Source: Terribacillus sp. FSL K6-0262 (GTDB lineage: Bacteria; Bacillota; Bacilli; Bacillales; Amphibacillaceae). Taken from it: a stretch of 64,000 nt of DNA. The notes beneath the pieces were generated by a model. That model was not told the DNA's origin. It did no database searches and worked only from the letters and a program-made list of their open reading frames with translations. Location of the stretch: NCBI RefSeq assembly GCF_037977385.1, contig NZ_CP150277.1:3201001-3265000 (forward strand), in the 5' to 3' direction. This document shows, piece after piece, positions 8,803 to 18,025 of the stretch. Position 1 is the stretch's first letter; the number at the start of each line of letters is the position of its first letter. The translations under genes were made by a program, and so were the position numbers.

Positions 8803-8901
8803 ATGAATCGATCTTTTTATTTTGAATCCAAGCATATAAAGTTTCCGAGCGATGAGTTCGCTGCCATCGCGTTAGCGAAACAAAAATTGCATATGGATTG
8901 A
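8803..8901 (+). pseudogene. Possible small ORF or gene remnant, 32 codons
   Basis: An ATG-led frame encodes 32 residues ending FAAIALAKQKLHMD. It has no ribosome site and lies in an A/T-rich gap between pdp and its terminator. I do not recognise the sequence. It reads like the tail of a lost gene more than a functional peptide, but this is inference. Confidence 0.25.
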
Positions 8902-8932
8902 GTAAGTGTACCACAGCAACAGAAATCAACAT

Positions 8933-8975
8933 AAAATCCCCTGTCTTCAAATCAGAAGGAGGGGATTTTTATTAT
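8933..8975 (+). terminator. Rho-independent terminator after pdp
   Basis: AAAATCCCCT (8933-8942) pairs with AGGGGATTTTT (8960-8970) and runs into a T-rich tail. Confidence 0.7.
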
Positions 8976-9049
8976 TTTGGGTGTATGCACATTTTTCGTA
9001 TTTCATCATAAGCTAAATCCAGATTGCAGTAAATAAAGGTGGGATACGT

Positions 9050-9712
9050 ATGCTCTATTTCACGGGGTTATTCCTCTTGGTCGTTGCCGTCAGCTTGGAT
9101 GGTTTTGGTGTGGGTGTTACTTATGGTATGAGACAAATCCGCATTTCTTTCCTGGCATTAATGATCATCATGTTATGTACAGGAGTTATGGTTTTGACAT
9201 CGATGACAATCGGGAGTTTATTAAGTGACTTCATTCCCTCTAGTGCTGCAGGAATATTCGGGAGCTTGATTTTAATTTCGATAGGATTATTTAGTTTATA
9301 TAATGGCCTTGTATCAAAAAAGAGCACATTTGCGGAAGAAGATTCCATTACGGAAAATAAATTCGAAGAAAAGGAATGGAAGCTTGAGATAAAAGGATTA
9401 GGTCTGTTGATAACAGTACTTAAAAAACCACATATGGCAGATGTAGACAAATCAGGTACAATTTCAGCAAAAGAATCCTTATTACTAGGTTTCGCGCTGT
9501 CTCTTGATGCATTCGGTGCCGGGATCGGTGCGAATATGGTCAGTGCTTATCCCCCCATTCTAACGGGTGCATCAGCAGCTGCGATGAGCGGATTATTTAT
9601 ATTCTTCGGCATTAAATCAGGCTATATTTTAGCAAAAATAAAATGGATGCAGCGATTGGTGCTTTTACCCCCATGCCTATTGATCGCTCTCGGCCTTTTA
9701 AAAATGCTATAA
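9050..9712 (+). CDS. ytaF: YtaF-like sporulation membrane protein with an EF-hand-type loop
   Basis: A 220-residue membrane protein with about six hydrophobic segments, related to the MntP/YtaF group. Two half-repeats carry SLDGFGVGV (near residue 15) and SLDAFGAGIG (near 151). Between them residues 131-142 read DVDKSGTISAKE, a canonical 12-residue EF-hand calcium loop with oxygen ligands at positions 1, 3, 5, 7, 9 and 12. YtaF proteins are annotated as sporulation membrane proteins; the transported ion is not known to me. Base composition is A/T-rich like pdp. This gene is not at this locus in B. subtilis. Manganese exporter MntP is the alternative. Confidence 0.8.
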   Translation: MLYFTGLFLLVVAVSLDGFGVGVTYGMRQIRISFLALMIIMLCTGVMVLTSMTIGSLLSDFIPSSAAGIFGSLILISIGLFSLYNGLVSKKSTFAEEDSITENKFEEKEWKLEIKGLGLLITVLKKPHMADVDKSGTISAKESLLLGFALSLDAFGAGIGANMVSAYPPILTGASAAAMSGLFIFFGIKSGYILAKIKWMQRLVLLPPCLLIALGLLKML

Positions 9713-9719
9713 GGACTTC

Positions 9720-9921
9720 CCTCCTTCTCGGGTGTTCATTTTCCGTATGGCGATACAGCTATTGCCGGAAAACCGAAACCTATTCACAGACCAGGGAGAA
9801 ACGATTGCCATCCTGCATGCACAGGCTGCAGAATCCTTGAATTAAGTCTTGGCAAGCCATACATTCGATCGATGCTGTCCAGCCGGAAATATTGCAGATG
9901 ATTTACGACGTCCTTTCCTGA
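9720..9921 (+). pseudogene. Frameshifted fragment resembling the C-terminus of a pyrimidine-nucleoside phosphorylase
   Basis: One frame (from 9747) ends DQGETIAILHAQAAESLN and stops at 9845. Another frame continues with IDAVQPEILQMIYDVLS and stops at 9921. Joined by a frameshift, these resemble the Pdp tail, compare SGETLAVL and VKSEVPTLIKGKLSS of the intact Pdp in this window. The fragment lies directly before dacF, the gene that follows punA in B. subtilis. It may be what is left of an older pdp. The assignment is by eye only. Confidence 0.4.
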
Positions 9922-9929
9922 TACGGAAG

Positions 9930-9956
9930 CAGTCCTTTAAAAGGGCTGTTTTTTTA
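9930..9956 (+). terminator. Rho-independent terminator before dacF
   Basis: CAGTCCTTT and AAGGGCTG pair (one G-T) around a short A loop, followed by seven T. It directly follows the pdp-like fragment and would have served that gene. Confidence 0.75.
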
Positions 9957-10029
9957 TATGCAAATTTATAAATAAATCGACTCATTTGGGAGATTCTAAC
10001 TGTATTACCGTAAACGGAGGAAACTTACA

Positions 10030-11190
10030 ATGAGAAAAATGAGTCTATTCAGTTTGCTGATTGTTTTTATGATCAGTTTTGGAGTGGTGCCATCACAAGC
10101 GTTTGCTGAAAAACAGGAGGGGAAGACGGCTAAATCATCGATATTAATCGAACGGGATACAGGCCGCGTCCTGGCAGGGGAGAATATGGAAGAACAACTT
10201 CCCCCGGCGAGCATGACAAAAATCATGACGATGCTTTTGATCATGGAAGAAATCGACGCTGGCAGACTGCAATATGATGAAAGAGTCAGAGCCAGTGAGT
10301 ATGCGGCAAGCATGGGAGGGTCGCAAATCTTCCTTGAACCCGGGGAAGAAATGACAGTGAAGGATTTGCTGAAAGGAATAGCAGTCGCATCGGGCAATGA
10401 TGCAAGTGTGGCATTGGCCGAGAAGATTGCCGGAACAGAAGATGCTTTCGTGAAAAAGATGAATGAGAAGGCAAGGGAACTTGGCCTCTCCCATACAAAA
10501 TTCCAAAATGCAACGGGTTTGCCGGCAGCGGATCACTATTCGACTGCCAAGGACATGGCGCTGATGGCAAGAGCATTGCTGGAGTATGAAGAAATCACCG
10601 AATTCACCAGCATTTATGAGGATTATCTGCGCAAGGATTCAGATGATCCATTCTGGCTTGTCAATACAAATAAGCTGGTAAAATTCTATCCTGGCGTCGA
10701 TGGATTGAAAACCGGGTTTACAAAAGAAGCGAGATATTGTCTGACGGCAACTGCCAAGAAAGATGGTATGCGCGTGATTGCTGTCGTAATGGGAGCTGAA
10801 ACACCTAAGCAGCGGAACAATGAAGTGTCGCGCCTGCTTGATTATGGTTTTAACCAATATACAATAAAACAGCTTTATAAACAGGAGCAGACTGTGGCCA
10901 AGCTTGATATGCTGAAGGCTCGCAGTGAAGATATTCCAGTCGTTACCGCCGAGCCTGTGTCCCTGCTTGTCAAAAAAGGGGAGAAGCTGGGTGAATTGTC
11001 GACGAAAGTCAGCTATCAGCCAGACCTGTCCCTGCCGCTCAAAGCCGGCGAACAAGTAGGCGTTCTGGAAGTGAAAGCGGATGGCAAGCTGATTTCCTCC
11101 ACACCGCTAATCATGAAAGAGGATGTTCCGATGGCCAGCTATTGGCTGCTGATCAAACGCAGCTTCGACGATATGGTGAAATTCCGCTGA
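10030..11190 (+). CDS. dacF: D-alanyl-D-alanine carboxypeptidase DacF
   Basis: A 386-residue penicillin-binding protein that trims the terminal D-Ala of peptidoglycan stem peptides; in B. subtilis DacF acts in the forespore and controls cortex cross-linking. It has a signal peptide (hydrophobic stretch to about residue 26, PSQAFAE), the SxxK nucleophile S61-x-x-K64, SGN at 121-123 and KTG at 227-229. A C-terminal beta domain and amphipathic helix end the protein. It lies just upstream of spoIIAA, as in B. subtilis, where the two can be co-transcribed late in the forespore. Confidence 0.94.
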   Translation: MRKMSLFSLLIVFMISFGVVPSQAFAEKQEGKTAKSSILIERDTGRVLAGENMEEQLPPASMTKIMTMLLIMEEIDAGRLQYDERVRASEYAASMGGSQIFLEPGEEMTVKDLLKGIAVASGNDASVALAEKIAGTEDAFVKKMNEKARELGLSHTKFQNATGLPAADHYSTAKDMALMARALLEYEEITEFTSIYEDYLRKDSDDPFWLVNTNKLVKFYPGVDGLKTGFTKEARYCLTATAKKDGMRVIAVVMGAETPKQRNNEVSRLLDYGFNQYTIKQLYKQEQTVAKLDMLKARSEDIPVVTAEPVSLLVKKGEKLGELSTKVSYQPDLSLPLKAGEQVGVLEVKADGKLISSTPLIMKEDVPMASYWLLIKRSFDDMVKFR

Positions 11191-11232
11191 TATTGCCTAA
11201 GACTTGCGAGTTTCTTCTATTTTTGTCACCCA

Positions 11233-11259
11233 CAAGGTATTCGCCTTTTTCTGCAGAAT
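11233..11259 (+). promoter_or_regulatory. Sigma-H promoter of the spoIIA operon
   Basis: The -35 CAAGGTATT (11233-11241) and -10 GCAGAAT (11253-11259) fit the sigma-H pattern RnAGGAwww / RnnGAAT with an 11-bp spacer; the -10 is an exact match. B. subtilis spoIIA is known to be sigma-H dependent. Confidence 0.65.
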
Positions 11260-11288
11260 TCTATAGACAGATAAAGGAGGAGAAAGCT

Positions 11289-11645
11289 ATGGGATTGACA
11301 GTCGATTATGAATTGAAGGAATCCATCTTGCTGGCACGTCTCAATGGGGAACTCGACCATCATACAGCGAGCGAATTGAAGGAAAGCTGGCAGCTTGCCC
11401 TGCAGCAGCCAGGCATCAAGCATATGGTCCTGAACCTGGAATCTCTTTCATTTATGGATAGCTCGGGTCTGGGTGTCATTCTTGGCAGATATAAGGAACT
11501 GAAAGCAGAGGGACGGGAAATGGTCGTCTGCAGTCTGACACCGGCTGTGGAGAGGCTGTTTCAATTATCCGGTCTTTTCAAGATTATCCGGTTTGAAGAA
11601 AATGAGCGCTATGCGCTGGAAACTTTCGGGGTGGTATTATCATGA
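11289..11645 (+). CDS. spoIIAA: Anti-sigma F factor antagonist
   Basis: A 118-residue STAS-domain protein that frees sigma-F by binding SpoIIAB in the forespore. The phosphorylated serine is Ser58 in the FMDSSGLGV loop, the same number as in B. subtilis. The start is ATG 11289 with AAAGGAGG 8 bp before it; the frame is open upstream but that part overlaps the dacF end and promoter and is not coding. The stop overlaps the spoIIAB start (ATGA). Confidence 0.96.
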   Translation: MGLTVDYELKESILLARLNGELDHHTASELKESWQLALQQPGIKHMVLNLESLSFMDSSGLGVILGRYKELKAEGREMVVCSLTPAVERLFQLSGLFKIIRFEENERYALETFGVVLS

Positions 11646-12085
11646 ACACGAATATGATGCGGTTTTCCTTTTCTAGTCAGAGTCGAAACGAAGCGTTTGC
11701 CCGGGTGACAGTAGCGTCATTTGTCTCACAGCTTGATCCGACCATGGACGAGCTGACTGAAATCAAGACGGTTGTATCCGAAGCAGTGACCAATGCCATC
11801 ATCCATGGCTATAATTCGGATCCCGACCAGATGATCACGATTATCTGCACACTCTCGGATGACGAAGTCGAGCTGATCATCCGGGATGAAGGCGTCGGCA
11901 TCCCGGATGTGGAGCAGGCCATGGAGCCGCTGTTCACCTCCAAGCCGGATATGGAACGATCGGGCATGGGCTTCACGATCATGGAAAATTTCATGGATCA
12001 TGTGTATGTGCATTCAGCAGAAGGGGAAGGCACGACGGTGACGATGAATAAGCAGTTCAATTCAAGCAAAGCCATGAGTCAGTAG
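11642..12085 (+). CDS. spoIIAB: Anti-sigma F factor, serine kinase
   Basis: A 147-residue GHKL-fold protein that binds and inhibits sigma-F and phosphorylates SpoIIAA. The ATP-binding N-box is [11 protein letters not shown] (about 47-57) and the G1 box is DEGVGIPD. A later GMGF motif closes the lid. It overlaps spoIIAA by 4 bp and is followed 9 bp later by the sigF start, so the three are translationally linked. Confidence 0.96.
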   Translation: MNTNMMRFSFSSQSRNEAFARVTVASFVSQLDPTMDELTEIKTVVSEAVTNAIIHGYNSDPDQMITIICTLSDDEVELIIRDEGVGIPDVEQAMEPLFTSKPDMERSGMGFTIMENFMDHVYVHSAEGEGTTVTMNKQFNSSKAMSQ

Positions 12086-12094
12086 GTGGGGCTG

Positions 12095-12850
12095 ATGGAT
12101 GTATATTTGAAACAGCAAAAGGCAAAGGAACAATTGACCGATAAGCAAGTGAAAACATACATCCAGTTAAGTCAGAATGGAGATAAAGAAGCACGGGATA
12201 TACTTGTCGAAAGGAATGTACGACTCGTTTGGTCGGTCGTACAGCGTTTCATCAACCGCGGATATGAACCGGATGACCTGTTCCAGATCGGCTGTATAGG
12301 CTTGATCAAGTCGATCGATAAATTCGATCTGGCTTATGATGTCCGCTTCTCCACTTATGCAGTACCGATGATCATCGGTGAAATCCAGCGTTTCATCCGG
12401 GACGATGGCAGCTTGAAGGTCAGCCGATCGCTGAAAGAGACGGCCAACAAAGTAAGGAAGAAAAAAGAAGAAATGACCAAGGTGCTGAATCGAGTCCCTA
12501 CCATTCAGGAAATCGCCAAGGAACTCGAGCTGTCCCCGGAGGAAATAATCCATGCGGAGGAGGCTGCCAAACTGCCGCACTCCATCCATGAGACGGTTTT
12601 CGAAAATGATGGTGATCCGATAACGCTGCTTGATCAGATTGCGGAACAGGATAATAACTGGTTCGATAAGCTGGCCTTGCAGGAAGCGATCCAGTCCCTT
12701 GGAGAAAGGGAACGGCTTATTGTGTATTTGCGGTTTTATAAGGATCAGACACAATCCGAAGTTTCCGAGCGTCTTGGCATCTCCCAAGTCCAGGTGTCCC
12801 GGCTCGAAAAAAAAATATTGGCTGCCATCAAGGAGCAATTGGAGAAGTAG
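12095..12850 (+). CDS. sigF: RNA polymerase sigma-F factor
   Basis: The 251-residue first forespore-specific sigma factor. It has region 2 (RLVWSVVQRFINRGYEPDDLFQIGCIGL and the -10 reading FSTYAVPMIIGEIQRF portion), region 3 (LKETANKVRKK, PTIQEIAKEL) and the region 4 helix-turn-helix (SEVSERLGISQVQVSRLEKKIL). I choose ATG 12095, giving MDVYL as in B. subtilis SigF; a GTG at 12086, directly after the spoIIAB stop, is an alternative but overlaps the AGGTGGGG ribosome site. Confidence 0.96.
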   Translation: MDVYLKQQKAKEQLTDKQVKTYIQLSQNGDKEARDILVERNVRLVWSVVQRFINRGYEPDDLFQIGCIGLIKSIDKFDLAYDVRFSTYAVPMIIGEIQRFIRDDGSLKVSRSLKETANKVRKKKEEMTKVLNRVPTIQEIAKELELSPEEIIHAEEAAKLPHSIHETVFENDGDPITLLDQIAEQDNNWFDKLALQEAIQSLGERERLIVYLRFYKDQTQSEVSERLGISQVQVSRLEKKILAAIKEQLEK

Positions 12851-12880
12851 CTTTTGCACATCGTGCAGAAGCTTTTTTTG
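12849..12880 (+). terminator. Terminator of the spoIIA operon
   Basis: AGCTT and TGCAC arms pair with GTGCA and AAGCT around a 3-nt loop, then seven T. The stem overlaps the sigF stop codon. Confidence 0.8.
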
Positions 12881-12896
12881 TTGCCTGGAATTACCA

Positions 12897-12925
12897 GCAT
12901 GTTTTCTGGTGCTTTTCCCATACTA
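12897..12925 (+). promoter_or_regulatory. Sigma-G promoter of the spoVA operon
   Basis: The -35 GCATG (12897-12901) and -10 CATACTA (12919-12925) both match the sigma-G consensus (GHATR, CATWHTA), with a 17-bp spacer. It lies 34 bp before spoVAA. The spoVA operon of B. subtilis is sigma-G dependent. Confidence 0.65.
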
Positions 12926-12959
12926 AGGACAGAAACCCTTCTTCATAGGAGAGGTGTAT

Positions 12960-13583
12960 ATGCCAGCTATAGTATATATCCGATTCATTCGGAAAATCAA
13001 AACCGCTCCAAAGTCTGTCATCAAACTGAAGGACATCGCCTACATCGCGAATGCAGGAGAGCATAAGGAGCGCATGCTCGACACCGTCATTTACAGAATC
13101 GGCGAAAAAGACAGCAATATCGTTGTCCTGGATTGCTTTTCGGTGTTTCAGCAGCTGATGAAGCTGTTCCCCGATCACGAGCTTCAGCTGATTGGTGCGG
13201 AGCAGACGATCGTTCATGTCCAGCATTCGGCAAAACGCACAGTCTGGCCGCTAGTCATTCTTATTTGGCTGCTTTTGTTCATCGGATCTGCCATGACGAT
13301 CATGAATTTTCATTTTGATGTTGCGATGGAGCCGGTGCAGCAGCAAATCCATTTTCTTTTGACGGGTGAAAAGCTATTGCATCCGCTTTGGCTGCAAATT
13401 CCATACAGCATCGGCATCGGAGTGGGGATGATCCTCTTTTTCAACCATGTATTCAAGAAAAGGCTGAATGAGGAGCCGAGCCCGCTGGAAGTGGAAATGC
13501 ACAAATACCAGCGTGATATGGATGTTTATGTGGCTTATCACGAAAATGAATTGGAACAGCAGCATGTGGACCGCCATAGCTGA
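12960..13583 (+). CDS. spoVAA: Stage V sporulation protein AA
   Basis: A 207-residue protein with a soluble N-terminal domain and two membrane segments (WPLVILIWLLLFIGSAM near 100 and IPYSIGIGVGMILFF near 150). SpoVA proteins form the inner-membrane channel for Ca-dipicolinic acid uptake in sporulation and release in germination. The start is ATG 12960 with AGGAGAGG just upstream; a GTG at 12954 lies within that site. It overlaps spoVAB by 20 bp. Confidence 0.9.
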   Translation: MPAIVYIRFIRKIKTAPKSVIKLKDIAYIANAGEHKERMLDTVIYRIGEKDSNIVVLDCFSVFQQLMKLFPDHELQLIGAEQTIVHVQHSAKRTVWPLVILIWLLLFIGSAMTIMNFHFDVAMEPVQQQIHFLLTGEKLLHPLWLQIPYSIGIGVGMILFFNHVFKKRLNEEPSPLEVEMHKYQRDMDVYVAYHENELEQQHVDRHS

Positions 13584-13980
13584 AGTGCTGATCGGGCTGA
13601 GTGCAGGACTTGCAACCGGAGCTGGATTTGTTGCTTTCCTCACGGTGCTTGGCATCATCCCAAGGCTTGTGCAGCTGAGCAAGACGCATGGGTTCCTGCT
13701 TACTTATGAAGCAGGGGTCACTGCCGGTGCTTGTGGCGGAACGATTCTTTCCTTCCATTATTTTCACTTCCATGCGCCGATTCTCTTGATTGTTTTTTGG
13801 GGTCTCTTGCATGGCATATTTGTCGGGATGCTTGCTGCAGCTTTGACGGAAGTGCTGAATGTATTCCCGATCCTGACCCGGCGTATCGGAATGGATGGCA
13901 GCATAATCTGGTTCTTCATGGCAATCGTCCTGGGGAAGATCACCGGCTCTTTATTCCAATGGCTTTTATTTTCCTATTAA
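13564..13980 (+). CDS. spoVAB: Stage V sporulation protein AB
   Basis: A 138-residue membrane protein with four hydrophobic segments, including SAGLATGAGFVAFLTVLGIIP. It is the second member of the spoVA operon. The start ATG 13564 lies inside the 3' end of spoVAA; the frame is open further upstream but that part is basic shadow sequence without membrane character. Length matches B. subtilis SpoVAB (about 141). Confidence 0.9.
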   Translation: MWTAIAEVLIGLSAGLATGAGFVAFLTVLGIIPRLVQLSKTHGFLLTYEAGVTAGACGGTILSFHYFHFHAPILLIVFWGLLHGIFVGMLAAALTEVLNVFPILTRRIGMDGSIIWFFMAIVLGKITGSLFQWLLFSY

Positions 13981-13996
13981 TCAAAGAGGTGACATC

Positions 13997-14458
13997 ATGG
14001 ATTCCAAGTTCAGAAAAGAAAATTATACCGACACAGCAAAAACGTATTACCCAAAAGTACCATACGTCAGAAACTGCCTGAAGGCCTTCTTTGTCGGCGG
14101 ATTCATCTGCCTTATCGGCGAACTGCTGACCAAGTTTTATATGCAAGTATTCGATATGACACAGCAGGAGGCTGGTACGCCGACTGTCACGACACTGATC
14201 CTGCTTTCTGCCCTTTTGACCGGGATAGGGGTTTACGACCGCATCGCGCAATTTGCCGGAGCGGGATCGGCAGTACCGGTGACTGGCTTCGCCAATGCGG
14301 TGACCAGTGCTGCACTGGAATACAAATCTGAAGGATATGTACTCGGGGTAGGCTCCAATATGTTCAAACTAGCTGGGAGTGTCATTGTATTCGGGGTTAC
14401 GTCGGCCTATATTGTCGGCATCATCCGGTATGTATTCAGCCAGCTGATCGGAGGATGA
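13997..14458 (+). CDS. spoVAC: Stage V sporulation protein AC
   Basis: A 153-residue membrane protein with four or five hydrophobic segments; SpoVAC of B. subtilis behaves as a mechanosensitive channel in the spore inner membrane. The paralogue-shared motif FAGAGSAVPVTGFANAV is clear and recurs in SpoVAEB as [27 protein letters not shown] precedes the ATG. It is 4 bp from spoVAD. Confidence 0.94.
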   Translation: MDSKFRKENYTDTAKTYYPKVPYVRNCLKAFFVGGFICLIGELLTKFYMQVFDMTQQEAGTPTVTTLILLSALLTGIGVYDRIAQFAGAGSAVPVTGFANAVTSAALEYKSEGYVLGVGSNMFKLAGSVIVFGVTSAYIVGIIRYVFSQLIGG

Positions 14459-14462
14459 GAAA

Positions 14463-15473
14463 ATGGTGAAAATAGGGAAGCAATCCTGGACGTTGAATCA
14501 GCCTGTTTATATCCAGGAAACTGGTACCAGTGTGGGACCGAAAGAAGCCAATGGCCCCTTGGGCAGTTTGTTCGATAAATCCTACGACAACCTGTACTGC
14601 GGGGAAGATAATTGGGAAATGGCGGAAAGGAAACTATTGCAGGATTCGATACAGATAACGTTGGAAAAAGCTGGTCTTAAGCCGCAGCATATCGATATGT
14701 TCATTGCAGGGGATCTGCTGAATCAGAATGTGAGCGCCAATTATACTGCACGTGATCTGGATATGTCCTATCTCGGGATGTTCGGTGCCTGCTCCACCAG
14801 CATGGAAACATTGGCTATCGCTTCCCATCTGGTCGATTCCGGAGCCGCAGATCGAATTTTGACAGCGGTCTGCAGTCATAATGCCACAGCCGAGCGGCAA
14901 TTCCGGTTCCCGACGGAATATGGGAACCAAAAACCGGCTACAGCGACCAGTACCGCCACAGGTGCAGGATGCGCACTTGTCAGCAGGGAAAAAAGCCAGA
15001 TCCGCATCGAAGGAGCGACGATCGGCAAGGTAGTCGATTTTGGTGCCACTAATGCCTTTGATCTTGGGAGTGCTATGGTTCCGGCTGCTTACGACACGAT
15101 CAAACGGCACTTGAGTGATTTTGGCCGTACGCCTTCTGATTACGATTTGATCGTTACAGGTGATTTGTCGAGTGTCGGTTCGCCGATTCTTAAGGATATG
15201 CTCCGCAGTGACGGAATCAACATCGATGCCGTACATAAAGATTGCGGCAATTTGCTTTACAACCAGGATCAAGGAATGCTTGCCGGCGGCAGCGGAACAG
15301 CCTGTTCCGCTATCGTGACATACTCCCATCTGCTGGATGAGATGCGCAAGGGTGCCTATAAACGAATATTGGTCACTGCGACGGGTGCCTTGATGAACCC
15401 GACAGTCATTCGGCAAAAGGAATCCATTCCAGCGATTGCGCATGGTGTAGTGCTGGTAAGGGAGGAGGGATGA
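14463..15473 (+). CDS. spoVAD: Stage V sporulation protein AD
   Basis: A 336-residue soluble, thiolase/ketoacyl-synthase-fold protein that binds dipicolinic acid in B. subtilis and associates with the SpoVA channel. The thiolase-like nucleophile region is [15 protein letters not shown] (Cys near 116) and a C-terminal GGSGTACSA segment is present. GGAGG precedes the ATG. It overlaps the first possible spoVAEB start by 4 bp. Confidence 0.95.
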   Translation: MVKIGKQSWTLNQPVYIQETGTSVGPKEANGPLGSLFDKSYDNLYCGEDNWEMAERKLLQDSIQITLEKAGLKPQHIDMFIAGDLLNQNVSANYTARDLDMSYLGMFGACSTSMETLAIASHLVDSGAADRILTAVCSHNATAERQFRFPTEYGNQKPATATSTATGAGCALVSREKSQIRIEGATIGKVVDFGATNAFDLGSAMVPAAYDTIKRHLSDFGRTPSDYDLIVTGDLSSVGSPILKDMLRSDGINIDAVHKDCGNLLYNQDQGMLAGGSGTACSAIVTYSHLLDEMRKGAYKRILVTATGALMNPTVIRQKESIPAIAHGVVLVREEG

Positions 15474-15475
15474 GC

Positions 15476-15826
15476 ATGGATTATTTCTGGGCATTTGTCA
15501 TCGGAGGCCTGATCTGTGTCGTCGGTCAGCTGCTTCTGGATATTGCGAAACTGGATGCAGGACATGTCATGAGTACATTCGTTGTAGCTGGTTGCGTGCT
15601 TGACGGGTTCGACCTATATGATAATTTGATTGCCTTTGCCGGCGCCGGTGCTTCGGTGCCGATCACAAGTTTTGGTCATTCCTTGCTTCACGGTGCCATG
15701 GCGGAAGCGGATAAGCATGGCTTTTGGGGAATCGCACTCGGCATGTTCCAGCTGACATCCGCAGGTATCGCTGCAGCCATTCTTTTTGGATTCCTAGTGT
15801 CGGTATTCTTTAAACCAAAGGGATGA
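15476..15826 (+). CDS. spoVAEB: Stage V sporulation protein AE, membrane part (SpoVAEB)
   Basis: A 116-residue membrane protein with about four hydrophobic segments, paralogous to SpoVAC through its [20 protein letters not shown] motif. I choose ATG 15476 because AGGAGGG lies 8 bp before it; the in-frame ATG at 15470 sits too close. It is the minimal conserved channel subunit of the SpoVA complex together with AC and AD. Confidence 0.92.
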   Translation: MDYFWAFVIGGLICVVGQLLLDIAKLDAGHVMSTFVVAGCVLDGFDLYDNLIAFAGAGASVPITSFGHSLLHGAMAEADKHGFWGIALGMFQLTSAGIAAAILFGFLVSVFFKPKG

Positions 15827-15833
15827 ACCCTGC

Positions 15834-16397
15834 ATGAAGAAAGTCATTCTGATTACAGACGGTGACGCTTATGCCAAGCGGACAATTGATTACCTTGCCA
15901 AAAAGCTTGGCGGGACATCTTTATCCCATTTAGCGGATAATCCGATGACAATCGATGCTGATGTGATGAAAAATGCCATCCACTCTGCTGATGATGAACC
16001 GGTTTATGTCCTCCTTGATGACGGCGGTGTACCAGGCATCGGCAAGGGGGAAAAGCTGCTGAAGGCGATAAACGATGACCCGGGAATCGAAGTGATCGGT
16101 GCCTTGGCAGTTGCATCACATACACAAAATCAAGAATGGAGCAGAGTCAGCTTCTCGATCGATCAAGACGGGGAGCTGCTGCCATACGGAGTGGACAAGG
16201 AAGGTGTCATCACCGAGGAATTAGGCCGTATCAATGGGGATACTGTTTACTTATTGGATCAGTTGGATCTTCCGTTAGTCATTGCCATCGGGGATATTGG
16301 CAAGATGCACGGAAAGGACGCGATCGAACTTGGCTCCCCGATCACCGAACAAGCACTACGCATCATCCTTGAAAGGGAGGGAAGCCGAAATGGCTAA
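15834..16397 (+). CDS. spoVAEA: Stage V sporulation protein AE, soluble part (SpoVAEA)
   Basis: A 187-residue soluble protein opening KKVILITDGDAYAKR, with an acidic, Toprim-like look and no membrane segment. It is the SpoVAEA (DUF1786-type/SpoVAE) component; its exact role in DPA movement is unknown. It overlaps the spoVAF start by 8 bp. Confidence 0.9.
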   Translation: MKKVILITDGDAYAKRTIDYLAKKLGGTSLSHLADNPMTIDADVMKNAIHSADDEPVYVLLDDGGVPGIGKGEKLLKAINDDPGIEVIGALAVASHTQNQEWSRVSFSIDQDGELLPYGVDKEGVITEELGRINGDTVYLLDQLDLPLVIAIGDIGKMHGKDAIELGSPITEQALRIILEREGSRNG

Positions 16398-17865
16398 AGA
16401 ACAGAAAACGCCTATACCATCAAAGATAGATGAAGTGAACGACTTCATGAAAGAGCGTGTGGGTGTCGGCGTATCATTCGACGTCGGTCATCGTACCTTG
16501 ATCATTCTCAAAAAACGCGTTGAAATCTATTATACAACCGGTCTTGCGGATGCTGAAATCGTCCAGCGTGTGCTATCGAAATTGATGAGTATCAATGATG
16601 ATGAAAGAAATGTAAACAAAGTTCCTGAAATCATCGAAAACCGTTTGGTGCACATGCAAGTAAGACGGACCGAAAGCCTTGATGATACTGTCGATCAATA
16701 TCTGTCCGGATTGATTGTCGTTTTCATCGATGGCTACGATTTTGCCTTCGTCGTCGATACAAGATCCTATCCGGGCAGACAGCCGGAAGAGCCGGATACA
16801 GAGAAGGTCATTCGCGGTCCGCGTGATGGGTATACGGAAAATATCATCATCAACACCGCCCTGACGCGCAGGAGGATCCGGGATGAGCGGCTTCGGTTGG
16901 AAATGATGCAAGTAGGGGAAAGATCGAAGACTGATATTTGCATTGCGTATATAGAAGATGTCGCCGACCCTAATTTAGTGAAGCTCATCAAAAAGGAATT
17001 GCGGGAGATCGAAATCGATGGATTGCCGATGTCTGATAAATCAGTGGAAGAGTTCATCGTAAAACAAGGCAACAGGCCTTTTCCGCTTGTCAGGTACACC
17101 GAAAGGCCCGACATAGGAGCTATTCACCTTTTTGAGGGTCATGTGCTGATCATTGTCGATACTTCACCTAGTGTCATCATCACGCCGACGACCTATTTTT
17201 CCCATTTGCAGCATGCCGAGGAATATCGGGAGTCGCCAGGACCTGGTTCATTCATACGCTGGGTCCGGCTGGTGGGGATATTTGTATCCTTGTTTCTTTT
17301 GCCTTTTTGGTATCTTATAACGGTTCATCCAGAACTGCTGCCGGAGACCATCGACTTTATCGGCCCGAACAAGGGAGGAGGACATATCCCTTTATTCCTC
17401 CAGATCCTTTTAGCCGATTTGGGAATTGAATTCCTCCGGTTGGCCGCGATCCATACGCCTACGCCGCTATCGACGGCAATGGGTCTTATCGCTGCTGTCC
17501 TGATTGGTGAAATCGCCATAAATGTAGGGCTGTTCACGCCAGAGGTCATCCTTTATGTTGCAGTTTCCGCTGTCGGCTCCTTTGTCACACCAAGCTTCGA
17601 GCTTAGTGTCTCGAATAAAATTACAAGGTTATTCTTCTTGATTGCAACTGCCATATTCGGGGTCCCTGGATTTGTCATAAGCATCACGCTGGCGATCTTG
17701 TTCCTGGTCGGAACCAGATCACTCAATACACCGTATATGTGGCCGTTCATCCCTTTCAATTTGAGGGCGCTTTTACAAGTGGTCTATCGGACCCCGGTTC
17801 CATTGTCCAAATATCGTCCAACTATCACGAATTCCCCTGATAAAACGAGGATGCCGAATTCATAG
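16390..17865 (+). CDS. spoVAF: Stage V sporulation protein AF, GerA-type subunit
   Basis: A 491-residue protein homologous to the A subunits of spore germinant receptors (GerAA family). A soluble N-terminal domain of about 290 residues is followed by five or six membrane segments from VRLVGIFVSLFLLPFWY onward, ending with the GerA-typical ISITLAILFLVGTRSLNTPYMW region. The start ATG 16390 overlaps the end of spoVAEA and has GGGAGGGAAG upstream. The frame is open another 36 codons upstream, inside spoVAEA, which is shadow. Confidence 0.93.
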   Translation: MAKEQKTPIPSKIDEVNDFMKERVGVGVSFDVGHRTLIILKKRVEIYYTTGLADAEIVQRVLSKLMSINDDERNVNKVPEIIENRLVHMQVRRTESLDDTVDQYLSGLIVVFIDGYDFAFVVDTRSYPGRQPEEPDTEKVIRGPRDGYTENIIINTALTRRRIRDERLRLEMMQVGERSKTDICIAYIEDVADPNLVKLIKKELREIEIDGLPMSDKSVEEFIVKQGNRPFPLVRYTERPDIGAIHLFEGHVLIIVDTSPSVIITPTTYFSHLQHAEEYRESPGPGSFIRWVRLVGIFVSLFLLPFWYLITVHPELLPETIDFIGPNKGGGHIPLFLQILLADLGIEFLRLAAIHTPTPLSTAMGLIAAVLIGEIAINVGLFTPEVILYVAVSAVGSFVTPSFELSVSNKITRLFFLIATAIFGVPGFVISITLAILFLVGTRSLNTPYMWPFIPFNLRALLQVVYRTPVPLSKYRPTITNSPDKTRMPNS

Positions 17866-17943
17866 TTGCTAGAAAAATGAGAATATGGTACGTTTACTCT
17901 ATCTATTTTTTATGAAAATTCGGGTAGTGCGGCGTTTGATGCG

Positions 17944-17985
17944 AAAGCTCATCTTCTTCCTATGCGGAAAGATGGGCTTTTGCTT
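17944..17985 (+). terminator. Terminator of the spoVA operon
   Basis: AAAGCTCATCTT (17944-17955) pairs with AAGATGGGCTTT (17969-17980), one G-T pair, followed by a TGCTT tail. The 3' T-run is short. Confidence 0.65.
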
Positions 17986-18025
17986 ATGCCGGACCGATGA
18001 AGACGTTGTTTGGAGGTAATAGTTT

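Noticed and set aside
9961..9998. Possible sigma-F/G promoter before dacF (GGAGATTCTA)
   Set aside because: The -10-like part is fair but no matching -35 is found at 15 bp, so I did not list it.
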